From Edaphobacter modestus (lineage in GTDB: Bacteria > Acidobacteriota > Terriglobia > Terriglobales > Acidobacteriaceae), in assembly GCF_004217555.1 (NCBI RefSeq), contig NZ_SHKW01000001.1, positions 4,836,001-4,900,000 on the forward strand: a stretch of DNA of 64,000 nucleotides, in the 5' to 3' direction. Positions 52,777-61,239 of this stretch are shown piece after piece. Every line of letters begins with the position of its first letter. The stretch's first letter is position 1. The translations under genes and the position numbers were made by a program. Below the pieces are notes generated by a model, which was given only the letters and a program-made list of their open reading frames with translations, had not been told where the DNA came from and did not search any database.

Positions 52777-54036
52777 TCATCGATGAAGATTAAGCCGCAG
52801 AAATTCGAGAGCGTGCTGGGAGGACCACCAACGGATATAGTCACGGTCTCCCGTTAGATTCAATTCTTTGATATGCGTATCGCGGCCGTTTGCCAGGCCG
52901 ATATAGACGCGCCCGACGGGTTTTTCGGCATCGGGGCCAGGAGGGCCTCCGCCGGGGCCGGCAAGGCCGGTGATGGAGATTCCCAGCGAGCTCCCTGTGC
53001 GTGCTCGTATTCCCTCGGCGAGAGCCCGAGCGACCTCGGGACTGACGGCCCCATGCATCTCGACCATCTCGCGCGGTACGTCGGCAAAGACCATCTTGAG
53101 CTCAGGGGTGTAGACAACTGCGCCTCCAACAAAGGCTCGCGAGCTGTTGGGAACCGCGGTCAGACGCTGTGCAAGCAGGCCACCGGTACAGCTTTCGGCT
53201 ACGGACAGGGTGAGATGGCGCATCTCGAGCATCAGCAGCACGACCTCTTCGAGGCTCTCGCCCTGCGAAGAGAAGATGGCATCCTCCATCTCGGCTTCGA
53301 TGCGTCCGGCAAGCTCGTCGACGCGGGCCTGTGCCTCGAGCAAGGTCGCCTTGGCCGAGGTGAAGTGCAGCTGAATCTCTCCATGCCCGGCGAGAATCGT
53401 GGTCTGGACGTCGGCGTACTCGTTGTAAATCGGCGAGGTGCGCGCATCGACGTGGGACTCGGGAATGAGCGCCATGCGGAGAATGCGGCGGGCAAGACTC
53501 CGCGATGGAAGGGTGGCCTCGAGCAGGGGCTTTACAACCTCTTCGAACAGAGGTTTGATCTCGCGAGGGGGGCCCGGCAAAAGGATGACGAGCTTGCGGT
53601 AGTCCCCGACAATCGTATCGATCATCTGGCCCGGCGCGCTGCCATTGGAATTTGTCAGGATCACAGCGCCTTCAAGGACATCCGCCTGCTTGGCATTGTT
53701 GGGCGGCATTACCATCTGGCGTGCGGCGAAGCGCTTGTAGAGAGAGGCCAGAATCGTAGGATCGCGACGGAGCGAGATGCCGAGGGTAGAGGCAACCGCT
53801 TCGCGCGTGAGATCGTCTTCGGTAGGGCCGAGGCCGCCGGAGAAGATGACGATATCGGCACGGGAGAGCGCGGTGCGAGCCGCACCGGTAAGGTGCTCGA
53901 GGTTGTCGCCCACGATGGTCTTGAAGGCTACTTCAACGCCGAGATCGTTGAGTTGTGCGGTGAGGAAGAGTGAGTTGGTGTCCTGCCGGTGCGGTGTAAG
54001 CATCTCGGAGCCCGCTGCGATAATTTCGGCGATCAT
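52777..54036 (-). CDS. cinA: CinA family protein (MoCF domain plus nicotinamide-nucleotide amidase)
   Basis: Protein of about 419 residues. The N-terminal molybdopterin-binding-like domain (MIAEIIAAGSEMLTPHRQDTNSLFLTAQLNDLGVEV, IFSGGLGPTEDDLTREAVA) acts as ADP-ribose pyrophosphatase in characterised CinA. The C-terminal PncC domain has VAESCTGGLLAQRLTAVPNSSRAFVGGAVVYT and ITGLAGPGGGPPGPDAEKPVGRVYIGLA and deamidates NMN. ATG 54036 gives the usual length; the open frame extends to 54444 with unrelated Arg/Ser-rich residues that antisense the alkB start region. It is followed by plsY after 75 nt, probably one operon. Confidence 0.93.
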   Translation of the reverse strand: MIAEIIAAGSEMLTPHRQDTNSLFLTAQLNDLGVEVAFKTIVGDNLEHLTGAARTALSRADIVIFSGGLGPTEDDLTREAVASTLGISLRRDPTILASLYKRFAARQMVMPPNNAKQADVLEGAVILTNSNGSAPGQMIDTIVGDYRKLVILLPGPPREIKPLFEEVVKPLLEATLPSRSLARRILRMALIPESHVDARTSPIYNEYADVQTTILAGHGEIQLHFTSAKATLLEAQARVDELAGRIEAEMEDAIFSSQGESLEEVVLLMLEMRHLTLSVAESCTGGLLAQRLTAVPNSSRAFVGGAVVYTPELKMVFADVPREMVEMHGAVSPEVARALAEGIRARTGSSLGISITGLAGPGGGPPGPDAEKPVGRVYIGLANGRDTHIKELNLTGDRDYIRWWSSQHALEFLRLNLHR

Positions 54037-54140
54037 GGTTGAATTTCGTGTCCTCTCATGTCCGCGAGCCTGTCGGCGGACACAAGGCTGAAAGAGGCCT
54101 CGCTCTCCATGATAGAGAGTTTTAGATCGCGAAGGGTTGG

Positions 54141-54803
54141 TCAGCCGGATACGGCGACGCGGCGAAAGGTCAGATTGATACGAAAGGCTCCCGTGAGGGG
54201 ATGATGCCCGGCCGCGATGGGGGCGACCCCGTGAAAGATGAGGCGAGCTGGGCCGCCCCACACCAGGACGTCGCCATGCTCGATGCGGATGCGCCTTGGC
54301 GTCTCCGTACGACGTAGAGTTCCTAGCAGGAAGGTGGCGGGAAGACCGAGCGATACGGAGACGATGGGATGGGTGTAGTCCTGTTCGTTCTTGTCCTGAT
54401 GCAGCGAGAGCCGCGCGCCAACGGAGTAGCGATTGATAAGGCAACTGTTGGGAAGAAAGTCGGCAAACCCACCCTCGGCGGCGGCGCTCCGGGCCAGGGA
54501 GAGCAGAGGTGCCGCCATAATCGGCCAGGGGGAACCGGTCTCCGGATCGTCGGTTGTATAGCGATAGCCGGTTCTGTCCGTCGTCCAGCCAAAGGTTCCG
54601 GTATTGGTCATCGCCACGGACATGGTGTGGCCGCCGGGAACGACCATCTGGCGAAAAGGGGAATGAGCTTCCACGTTTCGGATCGCCTCATAAAGTGTCG
54701 CGGCCTGCTCGCGGCAGAAGGCGCGAAGAAGCGCGACACCTTCGGCAGGGTGCTCCTTGGTGGGGTCTATGGGCTCGGACCAGAGTTTGTCGCTACTGTG
54801 CAT
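54141..54803 (-). CDS. alkB: AlkB-type 2-oxoglutarate/Fe(II) DNA dealkylase
   Basis: Reverses alkyl damage such as 1-methyladenine. The 220-residue protein has the nucleotide-flipping lid region GHTMSVAMTNTGTFGWTTDRTGYRYT, the Fe ligands in LHQDKNEQD (HxD) and RLIFHGVAPI (distal His), and the 2-oxoglutarate Arg in the C-terminal FRINLTFRR. NRYSVGARLSLHQD matches E. coli AlkB closely. Its start lies inside the upstream 2OG-oxygenase gene (11-nt overlap), so the two are coupled. No Ada regulator is nearby. Confidence 0.93.
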   Translation of the reverse strand: MHSSDKLWSEPIDPTKEHPAEGVALLRAFCREQAATLYEAIRNVEAHSPFRQMVVPGGHTMSVAMTNTGTFGWTTDRTGYRYTTDDPETGSPWPIMAAPLLSLARSAAAEGGFADFLPNSCLINRYSVGARLSLHQDKNEQDYTHPIVSVSLGLPATFLLGTLRRTETPRRIRIEHGDVLVWGGPARLIFHGVAPIAAGHHPLTGAFRINLTFRRVAVSG

Positions 54804-55500
54804 CGTGAAAGATCACTCCAAGAGTAAAGCGGTGGCCGGAGCGGACGACGCTGACGCCGTGGCGCATGGCAACTCGATAGATGCCGCGGCTGCCGTGCTG
54901 GGGGCGATGGTTCACCGCGAAGAGAACGGCCTCGCCCTGACGCAACGGCACGACAGCGACACAGGATTGCATGCGCGGACGCTGCTCCGTGAGGACGAAT
55001 TCTCCGCCGCTGAAGTCCTGGCCGGGCTTACTGAGAAGGAACGCGACCTGAATGGGGAAGACCAGTTCGCCGTAGAGGTCCTGGTGAAGGCAGTTGTAGT
55101 CGTCCTGCTGGTATTTGAGCAGCAGAGGGGTCGGTCGTGTCTGTCCGGCTTGGTGGCAGAGCTGTTGAAATTCGGGGTGTTCTGAGGGGTAGACCATCGG
55201 ATTGCCGAGAGCGCGGTTCCATTCATTGGCGACGGAGGAGAGAGGTCGATAGAAAGCATCGCGGAGCGTTTGAACGAGCGAGGGGAGGGGATAGCTGTAG
55301 TACTGGTATTCTCCTCGTCCGAAGCCGTGACGGGCCATGACAATGCGGCTGCGAAACTGCGAGTGGTCTTCATACCCGGCGGCGAGCTGGTGGCAGTCGT
55401 CAGGAGTGAGCAGCGGCCCGGTGGTGACGTAGCCTCTGTCGCCGAGTTCTTTTGCGAGACAGGTCCAGTCGAGAGAGGCGATTTTTTCCGTGAGATTCAT
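54793..55500 (-). CDS. 2OG-Fe(II) oxygenase (prolyl-4-hydroxylase-like), coupled to alkB
   Basis: Predicted dioxygenase of about 235 residues. The Fe ligands are in NCLHQDLYGELVFPIQVAFLLSKPGQDFSGGEFVL (HxD) and in NHRPQHGSRGIYRVAMRHGVS, with a 2-oxoglutarate Arg in that same stretch. The N-terminal GYVTTGPLLTPDDCHQLAAGYED is the substrate-side fold seen in the family. I use ATG 55500 (MNLTEKIAS); the frame extends to 55563 without support. The 11-nt overlap with alkB suggests both act in alkylation damage repair. Substrate (DNA, RNA or protein) is not readable. Confidence 0.85.
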   Translation of the reverse strand: MNLTEKIASLDWTCLAKELGDRGYVTTGPLLTPDDCHQLAAGYEDHSQFRSRIVMARHGFGRGEYQYYSYPLPSLVQTLRDAFYRPLSSVANEWNRALGNPMVYPSEHPEFQQLCHQAGQTRPTPLLLKYQQDDYNCLHQDLYGELVFPIQVAFLLSKPGQDFSGGEFVLTEQRPRMQSCVAVVPLRQGEAVLFAVNHRPQHGSRGIYRVAMRHGVSVVRSGHRFTLGVIFHDAQ

Positions 55501-55636
55501 CGCTCCAGATTCACTTGAATCGTGAGATGCCACACTCCGCTTTGTATCGCCGAAGTGAGGCAAAAAGGAAGTGAGGCAAAAAAGAAGACGGCAGCCTGCT
55601 GAACGCAGACTGCCGCAGGAGGGATCTCAAATCACC

Positions 55637-56956
55637 TTAGACTTTTGGAGCCCAGCCCTTTTCATACTCGCGGTCCCAGTGCTTCATCGCTTCGCCGTCG
55701 TTGAGGATACGACCGTTCGCCGTGTTGAGAGACAGGCCGCGATTCAGTGTCCAGGCGACGTTGGAGAGTTGCAGCATGGTCACGGCAACGTTTCCGACCT
55801 CGACGGGAGCATTGAGCTTCTGCCCCTTCTGGATGCCGGCGATGAAGTTGGCGAAGTGAAGATCGGTCATCGAGTCGGCGCCTACGAGATCGGCAGACTG
55901 CGAAGATTTCTCGGCCTTGACCTCGCCAGTCTTGGTGCCCTTCAGGTCGTAGATTTCGTAACCGCCACGATCGACGACGACGGTTCCGGTGGTTCCCATG
56001 ATGGCGGAGCCACGGTCACGGTCATAGAACTTCATGCCCTGGCAGCATTTGCCCTCCCAGGAGATGATCTTGTCGTCGTACTCGAAGCTGGTCACCAGCG
56101 TGTCGTAAAACTGCCAGTCGTCCTTGAACTGATATCGTCCGCCGGAGGCAGCGACGTGCTTGGGGAAGTCGACACCGAGCGCCCAGCGGCAGACGTCGAT
56201 CTCGTGAGTGCCGTTGTTGAGAGTCTCGCCGGTTCCCCAGTGCTTGAACCAGTGCCAGTTGTAGGGGTGGTAGTTATCTTTGTAGGGTTTGCGCGGCGCC
56301 GGACCCTGCCAGAGATCCCAGTCGAGCGTGGCGGGCACGGCCGCAGGCTTACCGACGCCGATGGACTTGCGTGTATTGCTGTACCAGGCTTTGGCGTAAT
56401 AAGGACGGCCGATCAGGCCCTGGCTGATCTTCGCGACGACTTCGATGGTGTGGGGAGAAGAACGCTGCTGCGTTCCCATCTGCACCAGCTTCTTGTACTT
56501 GTCGCGGGCGGCGATGAGCATCTCGCCCTCGCCGGGGTTGTGGCTGCAGGGCTTTTCGACGTAGACATGCTTGCCGGCCTCGAGACCGGCGATGGCCATC
56601 GGAGCGTGCCAGTGGTCAGGGGTCGCGATGGTGATGGCATCGACGTCCTTCGATGCGAGAACCTTGCGGAAATCCTTCCCGGATGCCGGTTTGTAGCCGA
56701 GCGATGCCTCGGCCTTGCCGCAAAACTTATCGAGGATGGTGGTGTCGACATCACAGATATGGGTGATGCGTGCGTTCTTCTCGTTGGCTTTCAGCGAGGA
56801 AAGGTGAGCGTAGGCACGGCTGTTTAGTCCGATGACCGCGAAGTTGACGCGGTCGTTGGCCCCCACAATCTGGGCATAACTTTTTGCGTTGCTGCTGACA
56901 GCCGCTCCCGCAGCCGTAACGGCGAGTGTATCGAGAAATTCGCGTCGGGTGATCAC
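55637..56956 (-). CDS. Tat-exported Gfo/Idh/MocA family oxidoreductase
   Basis: Predicted periplasmic NAD(P)-dependent sugar oxidoreductase of 439 residues. The start is a GTG at 56956 with a strong AAGGAGGAGAG ribosome binding site; this begins with ITRREFLDTLAVTAAGAAVS, a twin-arginine signal. The Rossmann part follows (VNFAVIGLNSRAYAHLSSL, then AITIATPDHWHAPMAIAGLEAGKHVYVEKPCSHNPGEGEML with the catalytic EKP motif). The C-terminal half has WHWFKHWGTGETLNNGTHEIDVCRWALGVDFP. The frame goes further upstream but the RBS decides. Such exported Gfo/Idh proteins are common in acidobacteria and planctomycetes and may carry a bound nicotinamide cofactor. Confidence 0.92.
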   Translation of the reverse strand: MITRREFLDTLAVTAAGAAVSSNAKSYAQIVGANDRVNFAVIGLNSRAYAHLSSLKANEKNARITHICDVDTTILDKFCGKAEASLGYKPASGKDFRKVLASKDVDAITIATPDHWHAPMAIAGLEAGKHVYVEKPCSHNPGEGEMLIAARDKYKKLVQMGTQQRSSPHTIEVVAKISQGLIGRPYYAKAWYSNTRKSIGVGKPAAVPATLDWDLWQGPAPRKPYKDNYHPYNWHWFKHWGTGETLNNGTHEIDVCRWALGVDFPKHVAASGGRYQFKDDWQFYDTLVTSFEYDDKIISWEGKCCQGMKFYDRDRGSAIMGTTGTVVVDRGGYEIYDLKGTKTGEVKAEKSSQSADLVGADSMTDLHFANFIAGIQKGQKLNAPVEVGNVAVTMLQLSNVAWTLNRGLSLNTANGRILNDGEAMKHWDREYEKGWAPKV

Positions 56957-57193
56957 TTTCCTCTCCTCCTTGGGACTTAGTTCGATCTTTGAAGCAATAG
57001 GGCAAACTGGTACCCGCAGATTCAAAGGCGATGCGGAACAAATGTACACGAGCCGATAGAAGATGGGCCAGAGGAAAGCGAAAGGTAGGGAAGTCAGACC
57101 ATCTTCCTACTTTCTGGGCCGATCAGCCGATTCCGCTACTCTCGTGGTTGCAATAACATGGCCGCTCGTACCCTTCCCTCCGAGGACGTGAGT

Positions 57194-58234
57194 TCAGTCG
57201 ATGAGGGAGCGGCCTTCTACGTCAAGAGCCACGTGGTACAGGGCATCGCGGGTGGCCAGCACGGCGCACCCATCTTCCACGAAGGTCAGCCCAACGAGGT
57301 TATTGCCTGAGATGGCAAAGGACGCCTCCCGGGCCGGCGTGATGCGGACGATTCCGCGCTGCCCTCGAAGGCTGGCGGCGACATAGAGGTTGTCGTCGAC
57401 GTCGAAGGCCATTCCCTGCGCCCTGCCGAGTCCCTGGAAGAAGGTGGAGAGGTTGCCGTCGCGATCGATGGCATGGATCGACTGGTTCGAAGACGTGGTG
57501 GGGCCTGTAACCAGCAGCGTGCCGGCGGCGTTGAAAGCCAGGTGGTAGGCGGCGACCGAAGGCTCGAGCGTGGCGAAGACGAAGATCTCTCGAGCGGGAT
57601 TGATCTTGAAGATGGTTCCGGAGCGGTCGCCCACGTATAGGTTGCCATCACGGTCGAAGGCGATCCCGGTGGCAACTCCCATGCCTTCGGCATACGTCGA
57701 GATCGCACCCTCGGGTGAGACGCGGTAGACGGTGCCCTCCGCACGGGAGCTTGCGTAGAGGTAGCCGTCACGGCCAAACGCGAGGCCTGTGGGGTTCATC
57801 AGGTCGCGCACGAAGGGAACCATCTGGAAGTCCCGCTGGATGCGGAAGATGGAAACGGGTGTCGCCTGGCCTCGAGAGCCGGAGAGCGTAGTGAAGACCT
57901 GCCCGGTGGAATCGACCACAGGATTGGCTACCGGATGAAGGTTTTCGGCCATGGGCACGGCGATCCGCACCGTCAGCGGATTGGACACTTCACCATTGCG
58001 ATGCAGCACCAGGTCTCCCGAGATGCTGCCTTCCGGCACAAGCACGGTGGCGCGGTCAGGGCGACTCAGCAGAACAGGAGCAAAAGTATCCCCGATACTG
58101 GCATGCGGAAGGCGGCTACCCGCTGGATCGAGGTGAATGCCCTGCAGCTCGATCTCGCCTCCGGGCATGGCTGCAGAAGGCAAAAGTCGGTTCAGATGGG
58201 GTGCATCGGGCGAGGTGGGGCGAAGGAGGCTCAT
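57194..58234 (-). CDS. NHL-repeat beta-propeller protein with N-terminal IPT/TIG-like domain
   Basis: Protein of about 346 residues with no clear signal peptide at the chosen start (MSLLRPTSPDAPHLNRLLPS). Residues 20-100 resemble an IPT/TIG-like Ig domain (GGEIELQGIHLDPAGS ... SGDLVLHRNGEVSNPLTVRI). The rest is a six-bladed propeller of NHL/SMP-30 type with repeats such as GLAFGRDGYLYASSRAEGTVYRVSPEG, GIAFDRDGNLYVGDRSGTIFKINPAR and GMAFDVDDNLYVAAS. Function may be lactonase-like or a binding scaffold. It lies 51 nt downstream of pgpA in the same direction. Confidence 0.75.
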   Translation of the reverse strand: MSLLRPTSPDAPHLNRLLPSAAMPGGEIELQGIHLDPAGSRLPHASIGDTFAPVLLSRPDRATVLVPEGSISGDLVLHRNGEVSNPLTVRIAVPMAENLHPVANPVVDSTGQVFTTLSGSRGQATPVSIFRIQRDFQMVPFVRDLMNPTGLAFGRDGYLYASSRAEGTVYRVSPEGAISTYAEGMGVATGIAFDRDGNLYVGDRSGTIFKINPAREIFVFATLEPSVAAYHLAFNAAGTLLVTGPTTSSNQSIHAIDRDGNLSTFFQGLGRAQGMAFDVDDNLYVAASLRGQRGIVRITPAREASFAISGNNLVGLTFVEDGCAVLATRDALYHVALDVEGRSLID

Positions 58235-58285
58235 CCGCTCTAAGGGTAGAACGACAGCGGAGCCAGCACAAGGACACAAAGAGCG

Positions 58286-58795
58286 TCAGACAAACAATCG
58301 GATAAGTTGAGCGCAGAGAAGAGCGAGCAGGCCGGCGGCGATGTCATCCATCATGATTCCCGTTCCTTCGGGCAACCTTTCGAGCTGACGAACTGGTGGC
58401 GGCTTCAGGATGTCGAAGAGGCGAAAGAGCAGCAGAGAGATAACCGCATGACGCCAGTCGGGCGAGATGGCGATCAGCGCAACGAGCTGCCCCGCAACCT
58501 CGTCGATGACAACGTGGCCGGGATCTTCCCGTCCGGACTCACGCGCGACGATGGTAGAGGCGCGGATGCCGATCAGGGTTACGACAATGGCGGCGATCGT
58601 CGTTCCGATCGCAAGCGCCAACCGCGATGGTGCAAACACATGGGCAGCGCCATACCAGAGCAACAGAGCTGCGACGGAACCATACGTCCCGGGACCTGGC
58701 TGTAGAAAGCCTGCGCCAAAGAAGGTTCCGAGCGCCCAGGCCCAGAGTGTTTTTTTCTTTGCCGGAGGATGAATCTGTTCGCTCGAGTTCGCCAC
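58286..58795 (-). CDS. pgpA: phosphatidylglycerophosphatase A
   Basis: Membrane enzyme of 169 residues that dephosphorylates phosphatidylglycerophosphate. Motifs: GAGFLQPGPGTYGSVAALLLWY at the N-terminus, REDPGHVVIDEVAGQLVALIAI (the conserved DExxG catalytic region), and FRLFDILKPPPVRQLERLPEGTGIMMDDIAAGLLALLCAQ with the final DD pair. The start is a GTG overlapping the yacG stop by one base (TAGTG). Together with plsY and gpsA it serves phospholipid synthesis, though in another unit. Confidence 0.94.
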   Translation of the reverse strand: MANSSEQIHPPAKKKTLWAWALGTFFGAGFLQPGPGTYGSVAALLLWYGAAHVFAPSRLALAIGTTIAAIVVTLIGIRASTIVARESGREDPGHVVIDEVAGQLVALIAISPDWRHAVISLLLFRLFDILKPPPVRQLERLPEGTGIMMDDIAAGLLALLCAQLIRLFV

Positions 58796-59007
58796 TAGTT
58801 CACGTCGTCGTCGGAAGGCTTATTCCGCTGAGAGCGGGAGAGTTCTTCGAGCAGGTCAGGATCCTGGATGGGACTCGAAATTTTATAGTCGCCTGAGGCC
58901 CACTTGCCCAGGTCGAGCAGGCGGCAGCGATCGCTGCAGAAAGGGAAGTTCTCGTTGTCGATCAGGACAACGTCGCGGCAGGTCGGACAGAAGAGCGCTT
59001 TTGCCAT
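58795..59007 (-). CDS. yacG: DNA gyrase inhibitor YacG (zinc protein)
   Basis: Small zinc protein of 70 residues that inhibits DNA gyrase in characterised relatives. Zinc ligands are in FCPTCRDVV (CxxC) and PFCSDRCRLLDLGKWASGDYKI (CxxxC plus the LDLGKW helix), which is the YacG signature. The acidic C-terminus is typical. The stop overlaps the pgpA start. The companion coaE gene, common beside yacG elsewhere, is absent here. Confidence 0.9.
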   Translation of the reverse strand: MAKALFCPTCRDVVLIDNENFPFCSDRCRLLDLGKWASGDYKISSPIQDPDLLEELSRSQRNKPSDDDVN

Positions 59008-59075
59008 GGCAGTTTCGATTGTAAATCTGGTTGCGGACGACTTGCATCTGCGGCGCTTGCCGTCCGCGAAGCTGT

Positions 59076-59852
59076 TTATACGATGGAGCGCAGCAGGCCG
59101 CCCTCAGCGCGTAGTGCAGCTCCGTTGGTGGCCGCAGAGAGCGGACTGGCGATGTAGGCGACGAGACTGGCGATCTCCTCGCTCTCGATCAGGCGCTGCA
59201 GCAGCGAGCTTGAACGGTGCTTCTCGAAGAACTCCTTCTCTGCCTGTTGCGGTGTGGGGTTGGGAGTGGAGGCGATCCTTTCAAGGAACTCGACGATACC
59301 TTCGGAGCGCGTTGGTCCCGGCAGGACGGTGTTGACGGTGACGGCCGTGCCCTTGGTCAACTCGGCGAGGCCCCGCGAGATGGCGAGCTGCGAGGACTTA
59401 GTGACGCCGTAGTGGATCATCTCGGGAGGCGTCATAATGCCCGACTCGCTGGAGATGAAGATGACTCGGCCCTGCTTGCGTTCCAGCATGCGAGGGAAAT
59501 AATGGCGCGAGAGGCGAACTCCGTTGAGAACATTAACTTCGAAGATCTTGAGCCAGTCGGCGTCGGTGATCTCGGTGAAGGGCTTGGGCTCGTAGATGCC
59601 GAGGTTGTTGATGAGGATGTCGGTGTCGGGGACTTGCTGGATGAGTGCGTCTGCGCCTTCGGCGGAGGCAACGTCGGCCACGACAGTCTTCACGTTGCGG
59701 ATGCCTTCGACAGCTTTGTCGAGCTTCTCTTTGCTGCGTCCGGGAACTGTTACCGTGACGCCTTCAGCAGCGAGTGCTTTCGTGATTGCGAGGCCGATGC
59801 CGGCTGAGCCTCCGGTTACGATTGCTGTCTTGCCTTTGAGCTGTAGGTCCAC
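59076..59852 (-). CDS. SDR-family oxidoreductase
   Basis: Short-chain dehydrogenase of 258 residues with the cofactor motif VTGGSAGIGLAITKALAAEGVTVTVPGRSKEKL, the NNLGIYEPKPF loop, the Ser of ISSESGIMTPPE and the YxxxK motif in IHYGVTKSSQLAISRGLAEL. The start is a GTG with AGGAG upstream. Its first 20 codons have a broken near-copy at about 61.1 kb, so at least two related genes once existed here. Substrate unknown. Confidence 0.87.
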   Translation of the reverse strand: MDLQLKGKTAIVTGGSAGIGLAITKALAAEGVTVTVPGRSKEKLDKAVEGIRNVKTVVADVASAEGADALIQQVPDTDILINNLGIYEPKPFTEITDADWLKIFEVNVLNGVRLSRHYFPRMLERKQGRVIFISSESGIMTPPEMIHYGVTKSSQLAISRGLAELTKGTAVTVNTVLPGPTRSEGIVEFLERIASTPNPTPQQAEKEFFEKHRSSSLLQRLIESEEIASLVAYIASPLSAATNGAALRAEGGLLRSIV

Positions 59853-60029
59853 GGTGTCTCCTCTTGTGTCTGCCTTGCAGCGATGTACTTGATGTAGATG
59901 TCGTTGTCAGCGGGATGGATTCATCGGCCCGATCTGCATGTTCTTTTGGTGTGAACCCCTCCATTGATGGTTGGCGCATCCGTCGGAATCACGTAGCCTG
60001 AGGGCATCGACTGGCTCAAGGAATGTTCC

Positions 60030-60995
60030 ATGGGGGCTCGCATGTCGTACCTGGAGAAGACAGGCCTGCCGGCTCTTACCGTTGTGATTCCTGTCTATAA
60101 CGGAGAGAACTTTCTCCGCGAGACGCTGGAGAGCGTGCTTGCACAGTCGTACCCCGCTGTTGAGATCATCGTGGTTAACGATGGCTCAACGGATCAGACG
60201 CTTTTCGTTGCGAATGAGTTCGGCGACCGGATTCGTGTTCTCGATCGTGAGAACGCCGGTGTATCGGCCAGCCGGAACGCTGGAATCTCCACCGCCTCGA
60301 CCGACTGGGTGGCGCTGGTGGATCATGACGATCTTTGGGAGAAAGAGCATCTGGCGAACCTCGCCCGCGCCATCGCACGCAACCCTGAAGCTGACGTCTG
60401 CTATACCGGGGGAAGAGAGCTGATCCCCGACCCCGTCACCGGAGTCTTTCATCCTGGAGAGCTCATGCCTTTCCCACCGGAGGTGGAGCTTCCCAGGATG
60501 CTGATGGAGCGATGCGCTTTCATTCCCAGCGCCACCGCGCTGCGCCGGTCCGCTGTGCTTGCGGCGGGAGGCTTCGATAGCCGCTATGTCAATCTTCAGG
60601 ACTGGGAGTTATGGCTGAGGCTGTTTCACCGCGGAGCGAAGTTCATCCACACCCCGGAGCCGACGCTTCTGTACCGCGTGCATCCGGCCTCCCGCACCCA
60701 TAAGGCGCTGCAAACTCTGAAGCATTCGGTGGCGGTGGTCGAGCAGCACGTTCTGCCCCATCTCTCCGCGTTGGAGCGGGCGACTCGCGGGCGCTGCATC
60801 ATCAGCCGGCTGGAGGGAGAGGCTGCGATCCTGCTGCGTCAAAACGGCTCTCCCGGCGCTCTCGCCCTCATGCTGCGATCCATTGTGCGGCATCCCTTTC
60901 ATGAGCCCAGGCGATACAAGATCGCCGCCCATATGCTGTTGCGGGGCTACCCTAAGGACGCGCAGAGGTTACTCCCTCCGCGCGACGCGCAGTAG
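60030..60995 (+). CDS. family 2 glycosyltransferase
   Basis: Predicted cytoplasmic glycosyltransferase of 321 residues. The GT-A core shows LTVVIPVYNGENFLRETLESVLAQSYPAVEIIVVNDGSTDQT, ASRNAGIS and the metal-binding DHDDLW, with a receptor-side segment ANLARAIARNPEADVCYTGG and the late LQDWELWLRLFHRG (the ED-like motif). AAGGAA is 7 nt before the ATG. It is not next to other polysaccharide genes, so the acceptor is unknown. The C-terminal 80 residues are helical and basic, perhaps membrane-associated. Confidence 0.9.
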   Translation: MGARMSYLEKTGLPALTVVIPVYNGENFLRETLESVLAQSYPAVEIIVVNDGSTDQTLFVANEFGDRIRVLDRENAGVSASRNAGISTASTDWVALVDHDDLWEKEHLANLARAIARNPEADVCYTGGRELIPDPVTGVFHPGELMPFPPEVELPRMLMERCAFIPSATALRRSAVLAAGGFDSRYVNLQDWELWLRLFHRGAKFIHTPEPTLLYRVHPASRTHKALQTLKHSVAVVEQHVLPHLSALERATRGRCIISRLEGEAAILLRQNGSPGALALMLRSIVRHPFHEPRRYKIAAHMLLRGYPKDAQRLLPPRDAQ

Positions 60996-60997
60996 GG

Positions 60998-61131
60998 TTA
61001 CTCGAGGATGCGGGCGACGGCCCGGGTCTCTGACGGTGACGCCTTCGGGGCAAGAGGCTTCGTAATGGCGAGACTGATGCCTGCGTTTCCTCCGGTGACG
61101 ATTGCTGTCTTGCCTTTGAGGGGCAGGTCCG
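60998..61131 (-). pseudogene. relic of an SDR 5' end joined to a rimO-like 3' tail
   Basis: On the minus strand the sequence reads DLPLKGKTAIVTGGNAGISL, then AITKPLAP, which is the SDR N-terminus of the gene at 59852 (MDLQLKGKTAIVTGGSAGIGLAITKAL). The start is broken: where the relative has a start codon before GACCT, the relic has ATCGGACCT, as if one C entered the ATG. After about 25 residues the frame is lost and it ends VARILE plus TAA. The last 20 nt (60998-61017) match the rimO end at 62076-62095 at 19 of 20 positions. This is a deletion or recombination scar, not an active gene. Confidence 0.75.
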
Positions 61132-61185
61132 ATGGGTTCTCCTATTCTCCTTCCAGTCTCTGGATAAGAATGCACCATCAAATAC

Positions 61186-61208
61186 CGGACTAAACATCTA
61201 GTTTAATC
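61186..61208. promoter_or_regulatory. inverted repeat upstream of the SDR relic, possible relic operator
   Basis: GGACTAAAC, ATCTA, GTTTAATCC: 9-bp arms with one mismatch around 5 nt. It lies about 55 nt upstream of the broken SDR start. It may have been the operator of the lost SDR gene, or it may serve the exported-protein gene on the other strand. Confidence 0.35.
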
Positions 61209-61239
61209 CTGTGTGCGTCTAATGAGTGCGAGGTGTCTT

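Noticed and set aside
52873..53973. 366-codon open frame on the plus strand
   Set aside because: Antisense of cinA with no recognisable domain.
55571..56827. 418-codon open frame on the plus strand
   Set aside because: Antisense of the Gfo/Idh gene; no motifs, whereas the minus strand has a Tat signal, a strong ribosome binding site and family motifs.
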